Positions 1 through 12,800 of a stretch of 64,000 bases of DNA are shown here, in pieces. Position numbers and translations under genes: made by a program. The DNA is taken from contig NC_082598.1 in the NCBI RefSeq assembly GCF_030936135.1, positions 9,862,687 through 9,926,686 of the forward strand, written 5' to 3'. The first letter of the stretch is position 1, and every line of letters begins with the position of its first letter. The stretch comes from Gavia stellata. Lineage: Eukaryota; Chordata; Aves; Gaviiformes; Gaviidae. Below the pieces are notes generated by a model that saw only the letters and a program-made list of their open reading frames with translations, searched no databases and was not told where the DNA came from.

Positions 1-671
1 TTTATCATTCAAACAACCTCTGAAGGCTAATGTGTCCAGAGAGGATCACCATGGCCCAAAATACAAGTACCAAAATTTTATAAGATCCAGTAAGTTTCAA
101 CAGACAGTAAGACATTTCTATAGTGCTAGGAATAACTTCTCAAAAAGTTCATCATGCATTCTCTCTAATTGAGAATAAAAATTCACAGATTTGTCATACA
201 CATGCTTGAAGGTTCACATTTGACTCCCTACTGTCCCTCAGCCTATGATGTGAAATTCAGCAAAATTGTTAATAACAATGAACTAAATACAGACTACAAA
301 TTCACAGGAATTAGAGAACAAGGCATTAGACATTTTGGAAAGGAAAGCTGGAAATCAGTTTGCAGGGAGGTGGAAAGAAAAATTATCAGATTATACACTA
401 ATTAATATTGTTACTGAACTTTATGGTTTTGAAGCAGAATTTTACAGCTGTTCCTGGAGAATATGATCTCATCTTGGTAGAATGCAGTGAACCCTTCCCT
501 TCTCCCCTTTAAAATTAGATTTCCAACAAGTAGTACTAATATAATAATTTTCTTCCATCAGAAAAGCATTATCTGTCATTTTTTTGCAATATTTTGTAAG
601 CAAAAGCAATTCTTTCATCATTTCCTTCCCCTTTTAACCCCACCACAAACAATTTAAAACAAAGTACTTAC
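1..671 (-). other. POLN: POLN intron (partial)
   Basis: Minus-strand intron downstream of the exon ending at 672. I looked for the next human-like POLN segment (YGLWQLFRTLELPL) and did not find it. No repeat or other gene is recognised here. Confidence 0.7.
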
Positions 672-829
672 TGATGCATTTCTCGGAGTGCCTGTATCTG
701 TATTTACTGTTCCCATAGAAAAAGGCTTTTCAAAATACTTCTGTATTAAACATTCAAAAGAGGGAACTGTGTCGCTGGGGTTTATCAGCCATGCTGCAAT
801 CCTTGGATCTAACACGACACTATCAGCAA
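672..829 (-). CDS. POLN: POLN exon, last one inside the window
   Basis: An exon of 158 nt between acceptor TTTTTGTAG and donor TCA|GTAAGT. It codes [20 protein letters not shown] then [15 protein letters not shown], matching human [20 protein letters not shown] and following residues. It ends in phase 0, and the next exon must lie left of the window. Human POLN is about 900 aa, so somewhat under half of the protein is present here. Confidence 0.92.
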
Positions 830-3800
830 CTACAAAAATAAGTCATTTCTGACAATCAAAATATTTAAATTACCTCCCATACTGACAAATACCTCTAAAG
901 GTTTGCCCATCTTTCCTGTAGACACCCATCATAAATAGACAAGCATTTACACTACGAAAATGTTAAACATTGAATTCCCAGCTGTAACAAACGGTCAATA
1001 TCATGACTACATAGGAGTAAGTTCAATATTGAATATTTTTGAAGAGGGTTTTTTTGTGGGTTTGTTTTTTGTTTGGTGTCCCCCCCCAAGTTTTAAAATG
1101 TAAATAAACCTTTGGTTCTTAAGATTGACTGCCAAAGCCTCTCTTTCTTATCACTGAAAAAATTTAAATTGAAGTTTTTCTTCTGAGTGTGTCCCTCTGG
1201 TACAGTTTTGTTGTTGCTGTTAACTTGATTGATATCCACAAAATTGCTATGGAGGGTTAGGGAAAAGAAGATTTACTTCCTAGCAATCAGACTTCTGAAA
1301 TCTTTAAGGTATATACGAATTCACATATGGGTACACAATGCATTGTTCCCAAAAATCAGAACCTTTTGTCCTCTAGGATCATATGTGCTTATACTGCACT
1401 TACTCTCATGTTCATATAGATACATAGGATGGAGCAAGCCTAGTGCTGTTTCATTTTCCTTTTAACTACAATCTCAACATATGTACTGTAGTACTATAAA
1501 GAAGAAGAGAAAGAAACTAGTAACTAGAATGCTTTGTGATATATTCAAAGATAGATCTAAGTATCCTCTTCAGTAACCCCCAAGTAAGTTCAAATGACAA
1601 CCCACAGGTACATTTATAGAGAACTCCATGCTACCCAACCTTACAGACTCAGTTACCTGGAAGCAAACTTTAATGTCCGTAATGCAAGTTACAGCTGCAG
1701 GACTACTCTAAAGAGAACCAGGCTTCTTTACCTCCACTGATATAACTGTTGCTGAAAAGTGGCTGCTCAGCAGATGTTAGGGAAGGAGACATCTTGCCCC
1801 TGAAACAGCTTGAGCTCTGCTGGAGTGGCCAGATAATTGAAGGATACTTCATCTGCATGGTCTTATACCAGGGTTTTATGTAGCTCACTATCCTTTTCTC
1901 TGAATGCAAACAGCTATTCACCTGAAGAGCTAACAGATGCTAAGGAACAGCCTCGGAAATTGTCACAAGGATACCCTCCTGATAGTACTACTAAGAGTCT
2001 TTCTGTGATTGGAAGGACAGACTTAACCTTGGAATCATGCAGCTTAAGAAAGTATGTCAAACTCTGCATCCACTCCAAAACCTAACATTGGATGTGTCCA
2101 CGGGATTTCCACTGCTCTTTCAGCAGGAAGTAATCCCTACAGGAATTAAGTGAAACTGACAACTGTAACAGACAGATCTGCCATGAACTCAAATGATGCA
2201 TTGTGAAGAGGCAGACTAAGCAACTCAGCCTCATGGATGGGCAGTAACACTTGGTAGCTGATGGCTGTTGGAAAATGCCCAGAGGCTGCAGGAAGGCACT
2301 GCCTAGTGAGATGCTGGACATTCACAAGCTCATGGGAAGACTGCATTAAGTGATCACTGACTTTTCTAATAATAACAACTACATCTTACCAAGGATACAT
2401 GAAAGAAGAGAATCGTGTTACCAAACAGTCTCTGAGATACCTCAAAGATCCTTTTCTCATATCTCTATTTACAAAGAGCATGAGACAGTCTCTAGCTGAA
2501 AAAAGGATAAAGAATCAAACCCCCCAACCATCCATCCATCCCTTCCTTCCCAACTAGAATTTTCAAAGCTGAGGGTAGCAGTAATGAGTTATAGCCACCA
2601 GTTCAGTCCTGGATAAAGGATGACACCTTCAAGGTGAGGAGGCACGTATGGAACTGAGACAGAACAAAGCTGAAAGGACTGAAGCAATACCAGGGTCAAG
2701 CTGGGATGAAGTGAAGAATCTGTGCTGATAAAAGCATACTTTCCTCAAGACTGTGAAATGGTACTCAAGTCCTGTTCTCTTTCTACTCCAAAACATTAGT
2801 GAATCCCAATGACAAAGCATGCCATATTTTACTAGTCAGACCTCATGTATCTGTATGTATTCCACTGGTTAGTACACTAGAGTTTGAGAATGACTGCAAT
2901 CATTCAAAGTGATTGCAGTCAATAATATGACAGAAACAGAAATTTCAGTGTTTGCTTGATTTACAATGATGGGATTTTTTACCTTAAAAAGGGCAAGGGT
3001 TTTGTGCTGTTTTGTTGTTTGGGGTTTTTTTACCCTAGCAGAAATAATGGGTGAGGAAGCATCAACTTCCAAATTTCAAGAAAACCTAGACAAGAATTCT
3101 TTTGGATACTAGAAACTTCAGATTCAAATCCTACGCATCAGCTAGGATCTAACCTAGATCTAGTATTTCCTGTGTGTACACGTTATAAAACTCTCACTAG
3201 TGCCAGTATCATCACGACGTTTCTTCCCCCCCCTTCCCATTCCCAGGGCTAAGTGTCTTTTGAGTAGATCTTCACACCAGATTCTAAATCATCATCAGTT
3301 TTTTGTGATTTACTGATGAAACTTTTCAGATGCTGAATACAAGCTGAAGGCTCTCCATAGATGGAGTCCTTCCTGAAACATCACACTTATTTTTGTAATT
3401 CACTCCACAGTAATCCAATACATAAAACCAAGAAAAAAAACCACCACATTATATTTACATCTTATATCTTCTATTTGTAGTTTTAAATCCATACAAAAGA
3501 GCCTTATTTGTTCCTATCAAAAAAACAAAGACCCATTCAAGTGATTCCTAATTCTGACAAGTATGAGCACCTCTGGAATTTATTTTAGCCTTTCCTCTTG
3601 AGCAGAGAACATTTTTCTAGAGAACATGAAACATGAAGCAGTTTGACCTTTTCAGCTATAGTCAGGATTGTGTAGAGAGTTTTTGTTTCCACTGGAAGCT
3701 ATGCTTAAATTATTCAATGATTTGATTCCTACTCTGAGAAGAAATACATCATCTTGACATGCCAAGCCTCTGATCACAGCCTCCCCCAAGAAGAGTGTTC

Positions 3801-6800
3801 TTTTCCATGGTACTAAAACCCTGTTTTCCAATATATTACTTAACCACCAATTTAGTTACTTCTACACCTAGTGATTTTAACAGAAACATCAAAAGCAAAG
3901 AGATTATAGGATTAGATCATAGATTAGATTAGATAGTTACCTTGTTTCCAGCTAATTTCATTACCATAAACTTGAAGTAAAGTCCTCAGAAAATCTTTTG
4001 CGTTGAAGCAAATAATTGGAACTTTGCAATGTAGCATTTGAAACAACACTTGCCTGCACAGAAGCAGTTCATTAACACACACTATATTGCTACCAGATTT
4101 AGTGAATCTATTTACTTCATACATTTAATTAGCACCTAACACTGAACAGTTAACACAAGACATTTCTTTATACCTATAAGAACAGAATATTGTATTTCAA
4201 TATTAAATTCTCAATTCAATAATACTGAAGCTTCATTCTATAATAAATTAAACATCCTAGCAAATATGCCTTATCACGCATTCACAAAGAAAACAAATCC
4301 TTATTTGACACTCAAAATAAATGCAATCTTAATCCGAAACAGCAACTGGCATGCCTGTAATACTTTAATACACCCAAATAAGATCACAGAGGCTTTGAGT
4401 TAATGTAGTATTGCAAAATCATTATTTAAAAGTTACTAGACAGCCTAAATTGCCGTAATTGCCTAGTGTTAATGCGCTGTTTAAATCTAGTATGCTTCAT
4501 CTTTGTCACATTTTTCCATTCCTTTTGAAAATGTCAATAGTTCTCACATCCATGCTATTTTAAATAGATTTTACCAATTACATATATTAGTATATAGATT
4601 TTACTAATTATTTGTGTCTTTTTTTTTTATAAGCTTTATTTTGGGCAATATAGAAAAATAATAATTTTTTATAGAGCTTTTAATTTTATTTATCTCTGGT
4701 GGTAAGAAACCACACTACCACGTTTTTGGACATATTAGAAATTGTGTAGATTGTAAGGTATTATTGTATACAGTGTAGATCCACTGTTAAACTGCACCAT
4801 TCTTACAACAAATAGGTTTCATCTTACATTTCTTACAACAAACCTATAGGTTTCATCTAAATGCTAATGCACTTATTCAACTTGTTTATAATTGAATTTT
4901 TACTGTTCAGATGTACATGCTTTATTAATATCCTATTCTCAATTCAGAACAACCTATATTCAAACTAACAAGAAGTTATTAAACTAGTTTTCATATAACT
5001 CCAATATTACAGCTGGAGGAGTACAGGTTAAGTGAAGTGATTTGTTTCACGTCACAGTGGAGCAGTGCCAGAGATGCAACTACCAAGCAAGTCCAACATC
5101 TTGAAAATTGAATGCTCTGTAATTTAATAACCTAAATTCAGCAGTTTACAATAAAGTAGCTATTACTGAAAGTCATAAAATATTCTAATGAAGTTTTAAC
5201 ATGTGACTATTATATCTAAGAATAAGATTCAGTTCTCATTTCTCCCTTTATGGGATACTATTTCAAAGTTAATAGTAAGGAATAAAAATGGATTTTGGGT
5301 ATACTAACTGGAAGGTTAAAACATAATCCAATTTTTTTTTTTAAATTTAGTCCAACTATGAAACAGACACATAAAGCATTTATTTTAAAAAATTACAAGA
5401 TCATTTTGATGTAACATTATTACTGAATACTAGGAAAACTATATTTGGGATGTCAAAAGCCATTAAAAAAGCCTATTGTGCTCAAAAAATTAAAAATATT
5501 AGCTGAGCTCAAAAAGGATGTTTACTGTAATAATGTCCATCAAAAGTGTACTAGGTAAGAAACGCAGTTCAGGAAATGGAAGATAAGGTACAAGAAAGAT
5601 AAACCTGGATGAATCATATTTTTTGGTGCCGTATAGCTGTCAGCTTTCATAAAGGATTTCTAGGTGAATGTAGACAGCTCCTACCAGAATCCCAACCTAG
5701 TTCTGCAGGGCTGCCGTTAGTGATATGCTGAGCCCAAAGGGATAGTCTATTCCTCTTTGGTTTATATTAGCCCAGGCTTGACACAGAACTAATACAGCTA
5801 ATATGAAATTCAATGAGCTTGACGTTTAAGGAGATTAAGCCTGTGCCATGTAACCAACATCACTGTTGCTGAAAGCATATGTAAATCAAAACAGTATTTT
5901 TTCCTACATACTCTCACCAAGCAAATTTCTTGTGAGCCTGTTGTTCTTGTTCCCAAAGAGATGACCATTCAGTTTTTAAATAAATTAATTTATTATTTTC
6001 ATTAGCAGCATTCCAAGTATAGTCAGTTGAAGAGTAACTGGGATGGCAAGGGTGATCAGTCTGATTCTTCACTAACACAACAACTCCTTTTACTGATGAG
6101 GTTAAGACCTGTTAAGTATAATTACAATAGTGTTTCCTCTGACAGATTTTATGCAATCCTATAAAGAAAATTTCCCAAATATTTTATAATATGAAACCTA
6201 CTATGTACACTAGAGTTATTGCATACACCATTGACACAGTAGAGGAGCATGCAAGTGTTTCAGCCTTGAAACAAAAATCCAGTGATAGACATAGTAAAAA
6301 GCAGGAAAAAATATTCTAATTCAAACAGTCTCACTTTAAGTATACAAATGGCTGTTTAGCCAAAGTGGTTTCATTTTTTTAAGTTTTACTTGGTAACTAG
6401 AAATAAAATGTAGTCAGAAGTATTAAGGTTTACCTCATTTTACACTTACATTTTGGTAAGCAATAGTACACAAAACTGGTCCAGATCTAGGCTCCCAATG
6501 AACACGGTTTTGTGTTTATCAGAGTCATATGCACAGTTCAAATGGTTCTACAAAACTGACTCTAAACAAAACACATCATTCACTAACCTGCTCTGAGTTG
6601 AGCTGTGAAGAACCATCTTGAAATATCATAGTGGTTACAAAAGCCACTGCCTGTTCTATGGTTGCAAGCAATTCTCTTTTTTCTTCACATCCCAAACTCC
6701 TGATATCACAAGGATAATTTTCAGATGACTTTGTTTGTCCAGAAGTACAGTTATATCTTCTTTCATGTGAAGAAGTGTAGGTCTTTACAGGTAATCTTCT

Positions 6801-9800
6801 TGTTTTCTCTGAACAAGATGTAAGCACATCTTGCTTTCTTTTACGAGGAGTAGCTATACTCTTTTCACCATCCTTCAGGTTTTTTGCTTCTACTGAAAGA
6901 TTTCTTTCTCTATATCCCCATGTTGGCAAGTCTAAATCCTGGTAATAGCTCAGTATTTTGGTATCTTGACAGCAAAGCATTTCATTGGTAGGTACTGTCC
7001 TGACTATCTGACCAACAGTACTTTTTTCAGGGCTGGCAGATGTTTTTAATAAGGCAATTGTGGAATCATGAATCTCCTGGAAAAATTGGAAATTTTTTAG
7101 TGAACCAATTATTCAACTTACTAGGAGAAATAAAGTAAACGTACTTGAGTTAATTTAGATAAGCTTTGAAGGAAGTGATACTCTATGAAAAAAAAATTAA
7201 CAAAACAGAGTCAGTTTAGGGGAACCACATTACCTAAAATAAAATTCAAGTATTTATCAGTAAAGATTATTTTGTTGATTTATATTGCTTACATCCAAAA
7301 CCACCACTCTCTTTTTAATCTAATATTAATCCAACACTAAAAATGGCAAATTAACAACTGTAAGATGCATCTAGTCCAGTAACCTGCCTTCCATAGTGAC
7401 TAGCTTATTAGTGACCTTTGTCTGAAGAGAGACGAGACCATTAATTTCCATCTTTAGTTTCAATATTCAGAGCTTTTTTCACAACAGCTTAGTTTATTGA
7501 AGAACTTTTGGCCATAATGACTGCTTTGGAAATTCAAGTACCCTGAGTCAACTGGATCTCCACCCATTTCTTCAAACAACTTACAAGATTGTAAGATGTA
7601 ACAAAAATATATATGAAAGTCAGACTGAAGAAGTATTATCAGGTGTATGAATAAGTTTTATATTCTATTTTGTTTAATCCACTATGCCCAGAACAGCTTT
7701 CCTCCTCCAGATAGTCCCTGGATCCCTTTACAGCAGCATGCTATTAAATAGCATTAAGCAAGAAGTTGCATGGTAATGTTATGACTCTACTCCTTCATCC
7801 TTGATTTCCTTGAGAAATTTCCTTGGTATGCTACTGGCCCTAGTATTTTCTTACTGTTTATTTTGCTAGTTTCTTCTACAAGCTTTTCAGCTAAGACAGA
7901 TACTCTCTCTGGTTTTCATAAACAGGACTCTGGAAGGGCAATCTTTCCAGGATTCCTCAAGGTAAATGTGTGTTTAACTATTCACAGATAGACAGAGTTG
8001 TATCTTCCCTCAATACTCCTCTTACGCCTTGATCATCAACAAGTCTTACAGGAGCTGGCAAGTTTTCGACTCCTGAGGCATTTGAAAAAAATATGTATTA
8101 TTAGTGACGCATTTACAAGCTGTTTCTCAAAGTTTATTTAGACTATACTATTGTATATTTACATTTAACTTACTCAAATGAGGCAACTATGAAAGAATAA
8201 AAATTCTGGTAAGTTCAGCTTTTTGCAAGATGACATTTTTTAGTAGTCTCCTTTATACTGTCACTTAGCCATACTTCTTCCTGGACAGATTTTAGTATTC
8301 ATTTTAAGTCTCCAATATTCTGTTTTGAATAAATCCCTATACTACCTACAAATGTTTTGGTGGGGAAATTCCATATAATTTCTTTTAAAAGCTCCTTCAT
8401 TTTTATATAATTTCCTTTTTTGAAATGAAGCATTCCTGTAGTGACTTATCTATCTTTTAATGCCTCGGAGAAATTATAGTCGCTGACAGAGCATCTTTCA
8501 GAAGAAAGATTTTGAACCTGATCTCACACAGAATCAAATAAAAAACAATTTCTCCTGTGAGTTCTCTAACCATTCCACAAAGCAGCTGTCTCTTAAATTT
8601 TAGTCTCAGCATCATGCATAAGTGTAATATCCACCGTTAAAAAGTAACTGAAGCCTCTCTAATTACTATACTTTCTGCTCTTGTAGCACAGCCAGTCTCC
8701 ATCAGTACCTCTGCTGTCAGTACCATTCCAAAAACTAAGGCCTTCTCACTTCAAAAGAACCACAAGTTACTGCTGTGCAGGGCTCCCATCCATTCCCCAA
8801 GACAACAGTTTTCACTGATCAAAGGATATCATCCATCTCTATTCAATCTGTATTGATTGACCAAGCCAGAATGACAAAGCCAGTAATTTTTTTTTTCTTC
8901 TAGTTTTGCAATATTCCTCAACTCAGTTCCCGTATTCCCAAACCTCAGAACTATGGAGTCAAAAGATGAATCCAGCTTAGACTGCTTGAGATCATACTTC
9001 ACAGGATCAACTCTACAGCAGAAGTACAATTACCAGGTTCTAAGTAAACAGAAAAAAGGGAGCTAATTAAGCTTTTGCTACTACCGAGATGAACAGTGTT
9101 GTTCTGAACGAAGACAAATTAATTGTACTTCGGCAATGCTAATCAAAAAGTGGACACTATAAAAAGTTACCATAAGTGGAAAAATAGTATCACAGAACAA
9201 ATGTTTAAGAGCCGTAGAAAGACAACTAATTCACTCAAGTGTATTCTCCAGTCAAACTGCAAATAGTTTTATTGTTTAACACAGCAGAATTTGAATTAGG
9301 ACACTCAAGTAATTATAGAATCAGGAATAAGCAATTCTCTTTTAAAGGTTCAAAAATAAGAAAAAAGCAATTTAATTATCAAGTCAGAATAATACAGCTG
9401 GAACTACAATTAACCACAGAGAGAAGCAGCAGCTTCCAGGAAGAACTTATCTTCTACTAGAAATAATGACATGGCTGGAAGTAGCAAAAACGACTCCCAG
9501 GACGTAGTTTCATAATTTATGTGAATGGAGGAAAATTTCACTAGATGCAGTGAGTGAAAATTAGCACCTCATCATCACAAAAAGGGGCTCCACTACTATC
9601 CATGTGCACCCACAGCTGCATGTCTGTCTATAAGCCAATTTAATTTATAGGAAACTATCCCACCACAAAAGACAGCAGTTTTCTGCATCTTGAGCAACCT
9701 GAATGGACCTTAAGTGTGCAACATACACCAGAGTGAGAGAAAGGAAAGCTCTGAAATTTGCAGCTGGGACAGGAATACACTTGCAGTATCTGCAACTCAT

Positions 9801-12800
9801 CGATCAACTCAGCGGATCTTACAATCACAGCCTGAGTTGGAGCTGCCACAGTTATCTATTCCCATTCTTGTACTGGCACTCACTTGCATGCACATTAAAC
9901 CAAATTCCGAGAAAAGATTAAACCAAAAATTAAACTTCCTAATACAAAGCAATTTTTCATATGAGTCAGCTCACTTTATGATTATGTGGTAGTGATTGTT
10001 CAGTGACAGAGGTCTGAGAACATTTTTAAACCCTGGTAACTATTAAATGTGGCAACCTCATTTATTTCGGATCAATCTGTCACAAAAGACTGACTTCCTA
10101 TAAAAAGGATAACAGAAGTGGGGCCAAGACTCTCATAGGTAAATAGATGCCAAGTGCAAAATAAGGCAGAGGAAAGTTATCTGAACTATGAGTGTATACA
10201 ATATATTGTGATAAAGCTTTTTATGAAAGAACCAGTCTATAACAACTTCAAACCTGCTATAAAAACACTGCTTTTAGTGGTCTTCAATCTTACAATATGC
10301 TTGCCTTTTCATTTTTCAGATGTGCATCCTTATCACCTAGGTTATCTTCCTTTGTCTTCTCTATACCTTTAAAAAAAGAATGGGAAACATTTTACAATAG
10401 AAATGAATCTGAGAGTAGTGCACAGAACTTCGGTTACATACAGTGTTAATTTGCTGAAACTTTTACAACACCTAAAATAATTGCAATAAAGTTTTCCATG
10501 ATAACCATTTTCCTCAAATTAATATCATTCATGCTTAAAAGGGCCCTGCTGGTTTCTAAATACACGTATGCAAAAGCATGCTCTGTTCCCATTAAGAAAA
10601 AAATAATTCAAACTTGCTACAAAGCAGACAAACATTTTCCACAGTATTCAGAAGAGACATTATTATAATACTATAAATATGCACATTTCCTTCTTTCAAG
10701 AAAACACATCCTGTCTTGGTCAAAGTAAAGCTGGGGGCATGGGCAAGAAGAAAAAAACAAAACCAACAAAAACCAAACTCTACACACTTCACACAGTTTA
10801 ACTGTTTTCTTGGAATTAGGCAGTATTAGTCCACAACAATTTTCTTCAGTAAAACACTATTTGCATATACATCTTTAGCATATCATGCCCTACAGAGAAC
10901 TGACCATGCTTCATTTGCAGAGGATAATTTTTTCACATTGTTCATCCTCACGATAGAACAGGTATTGTAAGACCAGACAAGAACAGAGAGCAAGGAGAAT
11001 TCAGACCTATCAAACTGACAGAAAGATAATGACTAACACCGCAAGAAGCAAGATGGCTGTCAGTGTTGGGTCAAGATAGAGCCCTGTGTCACTGCACAGC
11101 TGTTAGCCTGGGCCCACCACTGAACTACCAGATATGTAGCCTACAGATCTGAAAACAGACAGATGCTGTCATTTAAGCAAGGCTTTGTAAACGCACCTCA
11201 GGACTCTGCACCATGCTAAATGAAACAGTTAGGACATGCCTTATCTTTTCTGCCCTCAACACTGCCCAGCAGCCCCAAGAGGAGAAGCAAGTGAAGGACT
11301 GGAATAAAAGAACAAGGGGCAACAGGCTAGCACTAATTACAAACTCAGTAGGTATGGGAAGAGGAACAGGGAAAAAGAGAACTCCACTGAAGTGCAGGTC
11401 TCTCCAGAGTTTGCAATTAGTTAGGATTCCTTTATCTCTAGATTCTTCTACTGCCCAGCCAAAAGACACCTCATGGGCAAAATATGTGGTTTTTTGTGCC
11501 CTTCTAACTCCTGGTCCATACCGAGTACAACACTCCATTGCTGTTTTCAGCTACAAAATTTGCATTACCAGCAACAAGACACTTTCTGAATCTAATGTGC
11601 TGATGACCAATGTAAAACAAAGCATAAGGTGATCTATTTCTATTTATTGAAACTGTTTTAGAAAAAATTTATCTAGGCAAACCAGGACCTTGTGCTTAAA
11701 ATAATAAAAAAGCATTTTTAAAGACGAGCTTAGTCTCCAGAAGAAACTAAGCTTGTTACTTTATAGTATTACATGAAGGTTCATGTCGGTGTATGTGTAT
11801 TTTCAGTTATTTATCTCCACCACAGATTTCTAACCTGAGCTGTTAGAATAGCAAATATGGCATAGTTGTACTTGTAGCTTCAAACATTTTAGATTTGGTT
11901 TTCTTGACACTTTCTACATCAATAAAATTATAATTTAAGAATGATAGTAACTGAGTTTACATTCAGTGCTTTTAATTGTTTCACAGCTAGATACTTTTTC
12001 TGGACAAATTCACCCTCCGGAGAAGATGATGAGGATTACATTTCTCTCCTTCAGCACACAGTATCCAGTATTTCAGTATTTAAAGAGCTATGCAACCTCA
12101 AATTTCTGGTTTATGGAAAAGTATCACCAGGTGGCAGTAGAAACCCATCCTTGCCTTCAAACTCCTTCAGTCTAGATGGAACCATTACAATCTCCACTGC
12201 CAAGATAACCACAGAATTTCACCCGCTAGTTTAACATCACAGATATTTGTCCTATTTGAACCCAATACTTACCTTCTAAAGACAAACAGGTTTTCCAGTA
12301 AGTAGAATTTAATCTTTAAGGACCTACCAATAAAATACAGTTCAATACAGTTTGAAACAGACCAACTAACATGACAGGTTTTGTTTTTTTTAAGGAAGGC
12401 AAACTTTTTCTTCACTCCAGATCCACGCTGATCAGCTAAAGCTATATATACAGGCAATTTACTAAAAGCAATTCAAATAAATTTGTTCTTAATCCTATAC
12501 ACTAGAAACAATTGTAATTACTACATGGAAAACAAGAGCAAGAAAAGCTAGTCATGTGACCTGCTGCCACTAAATGCTTATACTGTTCTTTCACTCCCCA
12601 GTGAATAAGGATGTAGCAGCACTACAAAAATGACAGCAAGCTCATCTGGCTAAAGATACCAGGCACCTTCATGGTGTTTTTAAAAAAAAAAAAAAAAATA
12701 AAAAGAAAATCAGTAATTTTACAGCTTGACAGAGAGTGAATGGATCAAGAGCGGACAACATAACCCTACATAGGTATCACACAGTATAGAGAGTTTCCAA

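Noticed and set aside
6465-6520. POLN-like exon suggested by a minus-strand peptide ending [11 protein letters not shown] before a strong GTAAGTG donor
   Set aside because: No acceptor exists before in-frame stops, and the true neighbouring exons (6588-7076 and 5918-6108) join in phase with full similarity to human POLN without it.
8829-9029. Alternative linking POLN exon (minus-strand peptide with [15 protein letters not shown], faintly like human VKYSVQLED)
   Set aside because: Acceptor phase could fit, but no usable donor gives the required phase-0 end. The segment at 8026-8072 satisfies both.
8829-9029. Independent small gene in the POLN intron
   Set aside because: 66 codons, no similarity, no splice or promoter signals; expected by chance.
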